DNA of 64,000 bases. Origin: Lepraria neglecta. Taxonomy: Eukaryota; Ascomycota; Lecanoromycetes; Lecanorales; Stereocaulaceae. The position numbers and the translations under genes were made by a program. Location: contig CM065647.1 of assembly GCA_033220425.1 (NCBI GenBank), forward strand, positions 62,001 through 126,000, in the 5' to 3' direction. The notes under the pieces are model-generated. The model worked only from the letters and a program-made list of their open reading frames with translations. It had not been told where the DNA came from and made no database searches. Below are positions 1 to 11,670 of the stretch, one piece after another (the stretch's first letter is position 1; every line of letters begins with the position of its first letter).

Positions 1-307
1 GTAGGTAATTAGTTATAATAGTAGACAAAGATAATCGATATAAAGCGGATACTATATACTTAAGATATCTCTAGAACTACCGATCTAGTATAACTACCTC
101 CCTACGAGATTTGTTATATTATATACCCGCCTTTACTAGTATAAAATATAGCTCTTTATACTAAGGATTAAAGGATCTAAGATAAAGCAAAAGTAAAATA
201 TACTAGATAATATATAATTACTTGCAAGGCTAGCAAGAAGATACCTGCGCTAATAACTACTAACTACTTTAAATATATATATGAACTACGCGCCGCTACT
301 ATAGTTC
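1..307. other. RIP-degraded repeat DNA, unclassified, left flank of a Gypsy insertion
   Basis: TA-rich sequence with almost no CA or TG. The plus strand can be read as a degraded coding stretch with a Lys/Cys-containing segment near 200-260, but I recognise no family. The Gypsy element at 308-6906 interrupts it, and it should resume at 6912. Confidence 0.4.
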
Positions 308-731
308 TGTTACGAACCACGTTGCGTGCGGTAGTCGTATATAGATTGATTCTTAATAGGGATGGAGGTATAGCCAATAAGAGTATAAAGCAGGCTTCTT
401 CTAATGCTAAGCGGGTCTGGTATATAATCAGATGATATATATGTTCAGTGCCTAGCCTAAGAGATCTATTGTATATAGTAAGGTACTAGATATAAATAGA
501 AGTAAGGTTGAGCACGATACTCCAAGTGGTGAGTAAGTGCTCCTACATATAGCAACAGGAAATCTATACCAAGCTTCTTTGATCGCTATGAGCGCACGGC
601 GCTCATTGCGCTCATCATTCTTGAGCGCTATGAGTGTACGGCGCTCGTTGCGCTCATCGCTTCAGTTACTAGTCCTGCCTGTAGTACCGTGTCCTTCAGG
701 ACAGTCCTGTCAGAACCCTTAGGTTCTAATA
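308..731 (-). repeat. 3' LTR of G1
   Basis: Starts tgttacgaac and ends ttctaata on the plus strand. It matches 6483-6906 along its full length, mostly with C/T and G/A differences. It contains repeated gagcgcacggcgctc-type palindromic blocks near 590-660. The same LTR family recurs at 17707, 32225 and 48085 (inverted), and more distantly at 30879 and 49200. Confidence 0.93.
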
Positions 732-1290
732 CTAGCTCCCCCTCTAGATTTCTCGTCCCGAGAAACCATCTATCCTTTATGCTACCCCGCCGAGTCACCC
801 GATCTAAGGACCCTATTATTCGTTACAAGGAACTTTCCGGCAAACTCTCTAGATTCGTGATACGTCCTTATACCCTTTGTACGAAGGGCTACAAATAGTA
901 TATAGTAGGTGCCCGTTCGGATCGCTGTTCCAACTATATTACTGCAGGAAAGAAATGCGACCTGGTCGTGTCGGTTAATAAAATACGTCGCATTAAGAAA
1001 GTACGCGACGATACTTAGTTAGAAATAAAGGAAACGTAGGCGAAACTTATACGCCTTTAGTTATAATTTGACCTTGTCTAAAACGAAGAGAAGAGGCTTA
1101 TCGAGCGCGAGTTATAGAATATCAAGGAGTTAGAGAAGGATCAAATACTTCCTTCCGCTGCCCTCGATAGTCTAATATTCAACGTTGGCTCCGAATAGTT
1201 CGATCTCCCCGCCGGCTTAGAAGGCCCCGAGAGCTTCGACTAGTCCTCTCTTATTTCTGATAGAACTCTTATAGATATTCCCTATAATTC
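690..1290 (+). pseudogene. antisense passenger ORF of G1: zinc-cluster-like + coiled coil
   Basis: Open plus-strand stretches (689-898, then continuing degraded) run opposite to gag-pol. They encode an N-terminal segment with FLVPRNH, a Pro-Pro-Arg-Arg-like basic patch, a cysteine cluster ending SDRCSN...KKCDLVV, and a Glu/Lys/Leu-rich helix (ELQNIKELEKDQ) typical of a coiled coil. The start lies inside the LTR, so an antisense promoter in the 3' LTR may drive it. The ORF ends tail-to-tail with the pol chromodomain. Two related copies occur at 41780-48085 (split) and 48740-49210. The function is unknown; a DNA-binding or regulatory role is inference from the cysteine spacing. This copy is a fossil. 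Confidence 0.7.
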
Positions 1291-1299
1291 CCCGCGAGG

Positions 1300-4200
1300 T
1301 TCCTAAGAGGTTCCTAGGTATTTTCCGTTTCGTTATACCCTTCCTATTTAACTAGATAGAACTGATTTCTCCTATCTAGGATCCTCTTGACTTTATACTC
1401 TATTTCTTCCTTAATATCGTAATAAAACGTCTCTTAGAGAGGTATACTAGAGTCTACTAGCTCCAGAAGTAAGATATAGAATACCGGATATACTTTGGCG
1501 TCGGATAGTAGTTAGAGTTCATAGTTAACAGGTCCTTTTACCCGTTTAATTAAGAATAGTCCGACCTTAATATAATCTATTTTCTTACTTAGTCTCGTTA
1601 TCCTTATATTTTTTATTAGGAGGTATACTTTATCCCCCTCTTTTAGCTGAGGAATATTCTTTCTTTTCTTATTAACTTATTCCTTTAACTTAGTATTAGA
1701 GCTTTTAATAGACCTTTATATTTCCTTATACAAATTCTTTAGCTCTTCTACCTTAACTAAGGCTTTTTCTATATTAGGCCCTTCTCTAGGTTATAGAAAT
1801 ATATTCGTATTCTTTCTATAGTTAGTAAAGAATAGGGTCAGGCCTATTATATCTAACCTCTTGTCGTTATACGCTAGTTACGCTATTAGAAGTAGTAAAA
1901 CCTAGTTATCTTGTTTCTAGTTTATATAATATCTTAGATATACTTCTATCGTTTAATTTACGTATTCTATCTATCTATTAGTCTATAGGTAATATACTAT
2001 TAATATCCGAAGTTTAGTCCCAATTGCTGCTATTAGTATTTTCTAGTAGTTAGACGTGAATAACTTGTCTCTATCGGATATTATCGACTTTGGTATACTA
2101 TAATCCCTTATCAACTTGTCGAGTAGTATAAAGGCTAACTAATCTACCTTGTATATCTCCTTGAATAGTATTATAATTGTATATTTCGTAAGTTTATCTA
2201 TAATGACTATAATTGAATCGAAGGTATCCTGCGTAGCTGGATCCTTCGAAGATAGTAATTTAACCACGAAGTCTATTATAATATTATCCTATAGTAACTC
2301 TAGTATAGGAGCAAACTATATTTGTCTATACTTGGCGTATCGTGCCGCTTTATTCTACTAATACTCGATATATCCTTTAATATAGTATTTAATACGCGCT
2401 CGAAGCTTTGGCGCTGCGTATCCTCGTCCTAGGAGTTCTATCGTTTTAGATACTCTAGGGTAACCTTATAGTAGGTCGTTATAGTAATCCCTAATTACTT
2501 CTTCAATGTATATATCAGGCAAGTAGGTCTTATCCTGGTATTTAAGCAATACTGAATCCTGCTAATCCCTTCGTAGGTTCGTTGCGAATATATTATTATT
2601 ATAGGCCTTTACGATCCTATTAGTCGTATTAGGTCCTGATATACGAAGGGTCGTTGCTAATACCTAGTATAGTACTAGCGATCCGTCCGCTTCTCTCTTT
2701 AGGATTAGTTATTCCGTAATATTCTTTTCTCCTATATAGTCCAATCGCCTACTAAGGGTATCTACTCGACTATTATCCTTCCCTAGGGTGTAGATTATTT
2801 TGAACTTATATTAACCTAGTAGTTCTAACTATCGAACCTATCTTCTATTTAACTCTTTTGTTATTATAAAATTAAGAAGGTTTTTATAATCCGTAAAGAT
2901 AGTTAACTCTAAGTAGCTCTCTACGTATACTCGCTAGTTCTATAATATATATACTACGATAAGTAGTTCCTTGTCGTATATATTATAGTTCTATTCTACT
3001 ACTAATATCTTCCTAGAATAGTAGATAACTAGATACTATTTTTAGTCCTTCATTTGATATAGGTATACTCCGATTACAAGATCTAACGTATCTATTTCTA
3101 TACGAGCTGGCTCGTTTATTCGAAAGGTATAGAGTACTAGTAGATCTATATATACTTTCTTTAATATATCGAATGATTCCTATTAGTCTTTTCCCTATAT
3201 AAATCCGATATCCTTTTTTATAATATCTATTAAAGGTAGTACTTTCTTAGAGTAGCCCTCGATAAACTTCCTATTAAAGTTAGTAAATCCTAAGAAGCTT
3301 TGTACTGCTTTAACGTCCTATAGTATAGGCTATTCAGCGATAGCCTTGATCTTTTCTAGGCTTATACTAATACCTTTCGTACTAACTATAAATCCTAGAA
3401 ATTCTACCGCTTATCGATAAAATTCGTACTTTTCTAGTTTAAGGAGAAGTTTCGCTTATAATAGGTATTCGATAACGTCCTATATATACTTAATATATTC
3501 TTCCTTATTCTTAGAATAAATTAGTATATTATCAAGGTACGCTATCGCTATTCGATCTAAATATACTCGTATAATATTATTAACAAGTGCTTGGTAGGTT
3601 ACTAGTGCGTTAGTGAGCCTAAACGGTATTACTAGATACTTATAGTGGCTATATCTCGTTTAGAAGGTAGTTTTCTATTCCTCGCCTTTTTTTATTCGAA
3701 TTAGGTTATATATACCTCTAAGATCCAGTTTAGTAAATATCTTTGCTTTGCCGAGCCGGTCCTACAGCTCTCCTATATTTAGTAATAGATATCTATTCTT
3801 GATAGTAATATCGTTCAACTTCCGATAATCGACGTATAGTCTTAAGCTTCTATCCTTCTTTAGTGCAAAGAGGATAGGATAACCTACTAGTGATTTAGAT
3901 TCCCGAATAAATCCCTTTTTAAGGTTCTTATCGATATACCCGCGAAGTACCTTAAGTTCCTTTTCTAATAATACGTAAATAGGTCTAAATATCGGCTGTT
4001 TACCAGGTTCGAGTTCGATCTCATAATCCTATAGCTAGTACCTAGGTAATACTTCTATATTCGTCTCTTCCTTAAATAAGTATACCTACTTACTATACTC
4101 TTAAGGGACGGAGGGTATATCGGTTCCCTCCTTAACTCTTACTTCCCTATCCTACTAACCTTTACTAGTAACTATAGAGTCGGACTACTATTTAGTACCG

Positions 4201-6470
4201 TCCTTGTGCGAAGCTAAGGTAATATATACCTCGACCGGTCTTCGGTTCGACTTCTTATCTATTATCGTACGCTGTTGATATATAGGCTCGATTTTGGTAA
4301 TATAGCCAAATTATCTAATCTCGAGTACTCCTCTTATCTAATCGATTATTAGATTATACTTCTTTAACCAAGATATCCCTAAAATTATATAATAAGTAGC
4401 TATCCTAACAATATTAAAGGTAATCTCCTTATAGTAGCGCTGAATTATAATAGGTAACGAAAGTATCTCTTCGTCTACCTTTCCTGTTAATAGTATTAAC
4501 CCGTCGGCCATTTAAAGGTCGTACTAGTATAGCTTCTTTCGAGTTAGTAATCTAGTTGATCGTACCAAGTCCCGAGAGATGAAGTTTCTAGTAGCTCTAG
4601 AATCTATTATCGCAACGGTCCGCTGTCTATTAACGATTATTGGTATTTTTATATATATCGTATTGCGCGGAACATAGATATTATTTAGGGGTTAATATAT
4701 TAATCTCCTTATAGCTACCCCTACTATAAGGGATTACTCTTTTCCCTATAGAAATTCCGATACGAATTCTATCTGCTTCGCTGCTAGGAGTAGGAATCCT
4801 ACTTCGGATTTTTCTTTTATATATTCCGTGCAGTTATCGTATAAACAGGTATACTATTCTTTTAGATAGTATTTCTCTATATATAGATAGTATATTATCT
4901 CTTTCTTAACGCGTTCTAACCAATCTATATCATTCCCTAGGAAGAACTAGTAAAGTCTTTTTATTACTAGGTAAAACTTGTATTCGTTTCTTTTATAGTT
5001 ATAGTAGAAATCTTATCTATAGTAAGCTTTCTTTACTAGTCCTTTTCTGTAACTTCTTGGCGTACTATACTATACGTAGTGAAGCGTAGTATATTCTTCC
5101 TACGGTAACTCCTTGTATCTTCGATAATTCCGATCTTGTCGATAATCTAGCTTTTTATCGTCCTATTATAGTTCCTTAGAGTTTTCTTCTTTTTCCTTAG
5201 ACGTAGTAGATCCAGGTATTAATTTTCTTAGTGGTTATATATCTTCCTACTTAGCTTCTAATATACTAAGGGCTTCCTTCTACTCTAGGTCTATCCCTTC
5301 TTCTTCCTAATCCTACTTAGATTCTTCCTAAGTACTACTATCGTCTCTAATATCTAGGTCTTCCCTAATTTGCGAGTTAACGTCCTCTATAAGTTCGTCC
5401 TTATCTCCGGATTCATCGTTATACTATTCTTGCGTCATCCTATTATACTAGGAGTTAATATCTTCTTCAACTTTATCCTATATTAGTAGAATCTCCTTAG
5501 GCGTATTATCTATATTATCCTAGGTATATACTTTCTCTAGTATATTTAGCTACGGTTAATATACTATATTTTTCGACTTACAGTCTCTAGCGAAGTAGCC
5601 CGATTTACTATAGCTATAACACTTTAGTATTTTCTTTCCCCCTTACTGCTTCTTACCCCTTATAGGCCCTCTAAAGGCTTACTTTCCTTTCTTCTCCGTA
5701 AAGTCTAGTTCTATAGGCGTATATCCGTATAGGTCGTATTCTCCTTTATATCCTAGGCGATAGCTCTTCGATTTAGTAAAAAAGCTCGAGTATCCTATTC
5801 TATCGACTCCTCTATTATACCTTTTCTCTATAGTCCTCTTAAATAGCTTATTATTAATTTCGATTACTTCTTCGATTAACTTATCTAGGGTATTAATAAT
5901 AATCTCTAATCGTATAAGCTCGTCTTTAATATTATCCTTAAGACCTCTTCGATATATAGTTATTAATACGTTATCGTCCTAGTCGGTCTTCGCCGTATAT
6001 TATTGAAACTAAGTCGAATATTCCGATATAGACTTCTTCTGAGTCAAGTACTAAATAGTTAGTATTACTATATTGATTTCGTTTAATAGACCGAATATAC
6101 GGCAGATTTCGAGTCTAAATATAGCTATACTCTCTATCTATAATTTGATTTCGCCGTCTTCGTCGTCGTCTTCTATATACTTCTTTAGGAACGGATTAAC
6201 CTACTTTTGGGCTCTTCTACGTAAGTAGGTAATTGCGAAGGTTAGATATTATTAGATAGGTATTAAGTCCCCTTAGAACTTCAAATACAATAATACCTAG
6301 GATAGCCATCCCTTAAGCTTATCTCTTTCTCTATAGTATAAGTCGGGCTGGGCTATCTTGATATATCTACTAAGTCCTTTATCGATCGTTAGGCGTCGTT
6401 GTTATCTACTCCCTCCTGAGGAGCTTAGGGTAGGTACCCTAGGGTCTCTTGATATAGTACTTATCCTTAA
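1300..6470 (-). pseudogene. gag-pol of G1 (Gypsy, chromodomain), fossil
   Basis: Degraded polyprotein. The clearest landmarks are the zinc knuckle near 5600, the RT block around 3950-3500, and a chromodomain at the C-terminus ending in a Tyr-Asn-Glu-Thr-Glu-Asn-Thr segment near 1330-1350. It is heavily broken. Confidence 0.85.
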
Positions 6471-6482
6471 GGGTGCTCAAAG

Positions 6483-6906
6483 TGTTATAAACCACGTTGC
6501 GTGCGGTGGTCGTATATAGATTGATTCTTAATAGGGATGGAGGTATAGCTAATAAGAGTATAAAGTAGGCTTCTTCTAATACTAAGCGGGTCTAGTATAT
6601 AATCAGATAATGTATATATTTAGTGCCTAGCCTAAGAGATCTATCGTATATAGTAAAGTACTAGATATAAATAGAAGTAAGGTTAAGCACGATACTCTAA
6701 GTAGTGAGCAAGTGCTCCTATATATAGCAACAGGAAATCTATACCAAGCTTCTTTAATCGCTATAAGCGCACGGCGCTTATTACGCTTATCATTCTTGAG
6801 CGCCATGAGCGCACGGCGCTCGTTGCGCTCATCGCTTCAGTTGCTAGTCCTGCCTATAGTACCGTGTCCTTCAGGACAGTCCTGTTAGAACCCTCAGGTT
6901 CTAACA
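6483..6906 (-). repeat. 5' LTR of G1
   Basis: 424 bp, the same length as 308-731, starting tgttataaacc and ending ttctaaca. The sequence inside the LTR (6482 downward, minus strand) begins ctttgagcaccc. The same start follows the LTR at 30879-31333, which ties the two elements to one family. Confidence 0.93.
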
Positions 6907-6911
6907 AGTCC

Positions 6912-8270
6912 TAAGCCTTCTAGGATTCGCTCGGCTTAATAATCTATCTCTATATATAGATAAGCTTGAAGGGGGGATTTATATAACCACAGCGAGGGTT
7001 ATATAAACTTTATAGAGTTAGCTAATCTAAGAGAAGACTAGACTAAATACCCGCTAGCTAGTATCTATATCTATTATATCGAATATTTTATTAATAATAG
7101 TCTAAAGTTAGTTATATTAAAGGATTTAATTATTAAACTAAGGGAGGATATTATCGGAAGACCGTAATAACTATCTATAATTACTAAGCTATCTACTACT
7201 ATATATATTCTGGCGATAGTAGGTCTATAGCTCTTCCGCTATTTCGCCTTGGCTTTATACTAACCTTACTCTAGTAGTTTAAAAGGTATTATCCTAATAA
7301 ATAACTATAGCGTAGCTTAGCCTTATCTTCCGGGAAATAAGATAAATTATTTATATAGATATACTAAGGAGATAACTATTATCACTTTATTCCCCCTATA
7401 AACTATATTCTTAAAACTAGTATTACCCTTACCTATACCTCTAGAAGTATAAATATAGATATAGACTAGATAAAGTGCTATAGAGTTTAATACTATAGAC
7501 GGGTTATTCGGTAGTAATATAATAGAATTAATCTATAGATATTGCTAGTAGTAAATTTAAGGACTAGTTTAAATATTATAAATAGTAGACCCCGTTATTC
7601 GAATTAGAGACTAGAGAAACTATACTATTTAACTCAATATTACCGATATAATATTTATATCCTAGAATCCCGCTATAAAGACCTAGCTAATACTACCTAC
7701 CGCTTTTCCTAACCTAGATTCATCTTCTCTAATAAATCTAAACGCTATTACCGCTATAGAGGATATAGTTCCGCTAACTTAATATATATCTACTAGTAGA
7801 GATTCTCTTTATAGGACGTATTATAAATAGAAGAAGGTATCTAATTATTATTAACTAAATCGAAGAACTAATTCAATCGGTTAAGCTAATAATATAACTC
7901 TATATCCTACCTATATAACTTAAGAGCCGATGGCAAAGTATATATTATTAACGTACTACAGCGAATCTAGTAAGTCCGGCTCTATATATATTCATCGATA
8001 GATACTTAAGTAGGTAGTATCTAAGGTCTTAAGGTCTCGGGCCAATAGGGCGGAGGCGGCGTATACTTATTAAGGATATAGAAGAAACGGCGATGTTCGT
8101 TATACGTAGGAGAACTATAGCTAGAGATATAGTCCTGGTAGCAATCTATTCGAAAAGGAAAATTTCGTTTAACTCGGATAGACTTTTATCTAACTTGGCT
8201 AAGTTTCTATCTAAATTAGTTAATAGTCTTTAAGCTAACTCGATTTTATATTAATATTATATTAATTAAA
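6912..8270. other. unclassified RIP-degraded repeat; possible polypurine tract and LTR start near 6970
   Basis: Right flank of G1. A purine run (gaagggggga, about 6969-6978) is followed by tataaccacagcgagggttata, which looks like a polypurine tract next to an LTR beginning. I could not find the LTR's other end or a second copy. The rest is TA-rich with no recognisable domain. Confidence 0.3.
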
Positions 8271-8289
8271 ATAATATAATAATAATACG

Positions 8290-10900
8290 CTAAAGAAGCC
8301 TATCCCTTTTTAAAAACCTTCGCCTTCTTCCCCTAAGAACCTCGCCTATCTAGCTATCTATAACTAGCTATATCGTTATAGATTATACTCCTTAATACCT
8401 TATACTACCTTATTACTAGTAAAGACCCTTATATATATTAGATAGATAATAGAGATCTTCTAATAATAGCTAATACAAAGAGAGAATAACTGGTAGCTAC
8501 TAGAAAAGCCTAGGAGACTAAAGCGAATAAGCGAAAGGTACGATTTAAACTAAGTAACTTATTCTATATATTAATATATTAGTAGATTAAGGCTATTAAA
8601 GAAAAGTAGCTAGAATCTAAGAGAAGTACCGAAGGGGATAATAGAGTAGTAGAGTCTAGGAAATATCGAAGATATAATAGTAATCTTAGCGAGGATATCT
8701 CTAAAAATAAAAATAAAGAAGAGGTCTCTTTAAAGATAACTAGTATTAAGGATATTAAAATATCTTCTAATAACCCTATAACTAGCCCTACGAAGAGACT
8801 AGTACCTACTATTATTATAGGGGTATAACTTCCCTATACTCCTATATTCGGTCTATTAGATAACTCTATATTTAGGAGACGGAAAAGATAGGCTTCTCTA
8901 TTATAAGTACAATTAGTATATAATAATAGATATAATCTATTGACTATATAGCGTAAATAGACGCGGCTATCGATATCTAGAATCGATACTATATTATAAA
9001 GCAATGCGAGTATTACCCAAAAGAAGACCGTAAGTTATCTATCGACGTTACGCGTATATTTAATATACTAATATAGAAAGAAGGAAACAATATAGAACTA
9101 TATAATAAAACAAGGTCCTTAAGGGAATATAGATACTAGGAACTACCTACGCAGCTCGGTAAATAATAAATTAGAGATATATATTCATTAAATATAGCTA
9201 AAATAGCCGATAGTATAGGAACAACGAAACCGAATATCTTTATATATAGAGTAGAATAGCTAGCGTACCGGACGACCTACCTAGATACCGTAATAGATAA
9301 TAACTAATAAGTTTAAATCTACTAGTAAGAAATATCGAAAATCGAGAGAGAATCTAATTAGTAGACAGAGGGATGAATTAATAGTATATTTACCTTAGTA
9401 TATAGGTTTTATAATAACTAATCTTTATAGTTAGTATAATATAAGTAGTAATAGCTAACCTATACTATACTACCTATACGATATAAGTAGCCGAATTCTA
9501 GTACCGCGACTATAGGATAATTATCTAATTCTAATAATCGAGTTCTATTATCTAAAAAGATAAGGCCTAGACTATTATCGACTTCGTTACCTATACCTAT
9601 ATATATATTAGATATTAAATCTAAAGATAACTATAAGGAGGTAACTATAGAGGAGGCGGCAGAACCTATCGCTTAGGGTAGTTCTAGATATCGCTAAGCG
9701 CAAAGATACTAATCCTTATAGGAATATTAATATATTTTCTACGCAATAAAGCCTATATTCCTCTCCAAGATTATAGGCGGTAATGATACTAATAGCCTAT
9801 TCTTATAGCTAGAATATAACCCGGTAGCTCTAAGTAATCTTATAATAAGAATATAGAGAGAATAGAAGGCTAAGCTCTAAAGAATAAAGGGGTCTTAAGT
9901 TATTAGTAATCTAGATACCTTAGGTAATATACTAACTCCTAAAGAAGCTCGTAAGGTTATTACTTCTAAACCCCTATCTATTTATATAATACTACGTAAT
10001 AGCTAATATCTTTATAGCTTATAGATAGTCTAAGCGAATTTAGAAGTTTTATAATAAGGAAAATAAGATTAACTATTAAAATAGTAGTAGAATAGCTATA
10101 TCTAATAGTCGAGGACCGGAAGAATAATATATCGAACCTACTATTTAATATATAATTTACTTTTATAGATCTAGAGAAAGGTATAAGTATTCTTCTTTCC
10201 TAAACGAGAACGAAATATATAGCTAATAGGTCTAAAATAAGGGTTATTTTCTAGTACCGATAATTATAATAAGTCTATATCGCGTTTTTTTCTAATAGAA
10301 TAAGCGCTATTAGACTTAGGTATAAGAGTATAGGTCTATAGAAACCTTTCCTACTAGTACTATTATTTTTATTATAATAGCGCTTTATTATATATTTAAA
10401 GAATATAAATATAGCTCCTATAGGATTAAGAGATAGGATAGTATATTAGTTAGTAGTAAGTTAACCTAATACTCGAAGAATAATCTATATACTAATAATA
10501 TCTTAAGCTATATTCGAATATATAATATAGGTATAGTATAATATAGGTGAAATTAAAATGCGGATAGTTATAGGACTATTTTATTATCGAATAATAGACT
10601 ACTACTATATAAATAGATATAGTAAGAACTATCAACTACTAGTTACTAATACGTTCAAGAATTCTCTAGAAGATCTAAAAAATTAATCGAATCTTTAGAT
10701 TATTCTAGAGAAGATAAGAATAAATAATACTAGTATAATAGACTAAGAAGAAGAGTATAGAAATAATAAAGAATATATAATATATATAAGATATAAATAT
10801 AGATATATATTATCGGCTAATACTAAAATTAAGGCTAAAGAACTATCTTCTAAGGAGGGTCTTAATAAGACTAATTTAGAGTTTAAAAACTAGGATAGTT
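8290..10900 (+). other. long degraded coding-like region, family unknown
   Basis: The plus strand reads as long, RIP-riddled protein-like segments. A Lys/Glu/Arg-rich part lies at about 8480-8760, and a more globular Tyr/Ile-rich part (a RIP effect) at 8930-10900. The charged stretch could be a gag-like or transposase-tail region, but no motif decides between them. I make no function call. Confidence 0.3.
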
Positions 10901-11670
10901 TTTTTACTTCCCTTACCTTTAGTAATAATTTAGTAGAGATAATAGATATCTAGATATTTTAATATAGGACTTCGAGTATATATAGAAGGAGGCCGGCCTA
11001 TAAATAGATAAGAGTCTTTAGAAAGAGGATTATATTATAGATATTAAAGAGTAGAGTAGATTAGTAGAGAGGTAGATTATAGAGGATAAAATAGTATATC
11101 TAAATATTATTCTAATAGGAGAAGAATCTAAGGACTAGGCTACTATGGATACTATAGAGGGGATAGAGAATAGATTAATAGAGTATAAAGCTTAGGCGAG
11201 AGGAAGCCTAACGGAATTAAGCTATTAGTAATTAAATATATAGCTATTAAACGTATAATATAACAATAATTATCGTATTATCTTTTGAAATCGCCAAGCT
11301 CGGATAATACTACCTATAGGTTAATTCTAGATAAGATATCTAACTTAAATATACCTACTATAGCGGAGGATATATCCGAACTATTCGACTCGGACGACTT
11401 CCTATCTACTAATATTATTAATATACTACCTAAGCGTATATATTTTATATTCTAGAATAAATATATAATAGTAGCGTTGGTCTATAAAAGTAACTTTTGA
11501 TACTAATATTATAGGTACCTAGTATAGTAATTTGAGGTTATAGATACTACTATCGGTAATCTCGAGTTACTAATTTGGCTAATTTCTCGGTCCGTAATCG
11601 ATATAGGATATAGACTCTAATCGCTATACGGCCTACTAATAGCGCAAAACTAGCTATAACGCTAATAATA
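10900..11670. other. repeat DNA with no recognised feature
   Basis: TA-rich, RIPped sequence between the unknown coding-like region and the truncated end of the minus-strand Gypsy RT. No LTR pair, inverted repeat or domain was recognised. Confidence 0.3.

Larger units (their letters stand above)
308..6906 (-). mobile_element. Ty3/Gypsy chromodomain LTR element G1, complete in outline, fossil
   Basis: Two 424-bp LTRs bound this element. The flanks agttc (303-307) and agtcc (6907-6911) are a target duplication with one C/T difference. Reading the minus strand from 6470, the order is gag with a zinc knuckle (about 5640-5580), protease (4700-4330), reverse transcriptase (4000-3300), RNase H (3180-2790), integrase (2400-1560) and a chromodomain (1480-1300). 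This is the chromovirus order. A separate plus-strand ORF lies between the chromodomain and the 308-731 LTR. The element is broken by dozens of RIP-type transitions. LTR divergence is therefore useless as a clock, and age cannot be given beyond 'old enough to have been RIPped'. Confidence 0.9.

Noticed and set aside
590-660. CRISPR-like or regulatory array from repeated gagcgc blocks
   Set aside because: Short palindromic repeats within an LTR, without regular spacers, in a eukaryotic context.
308-6906. Dating elements from LTR divergence
   Set aside because: Nearly all LTR differences are RIP-type transitions, so a clock would greatly overestimate age.
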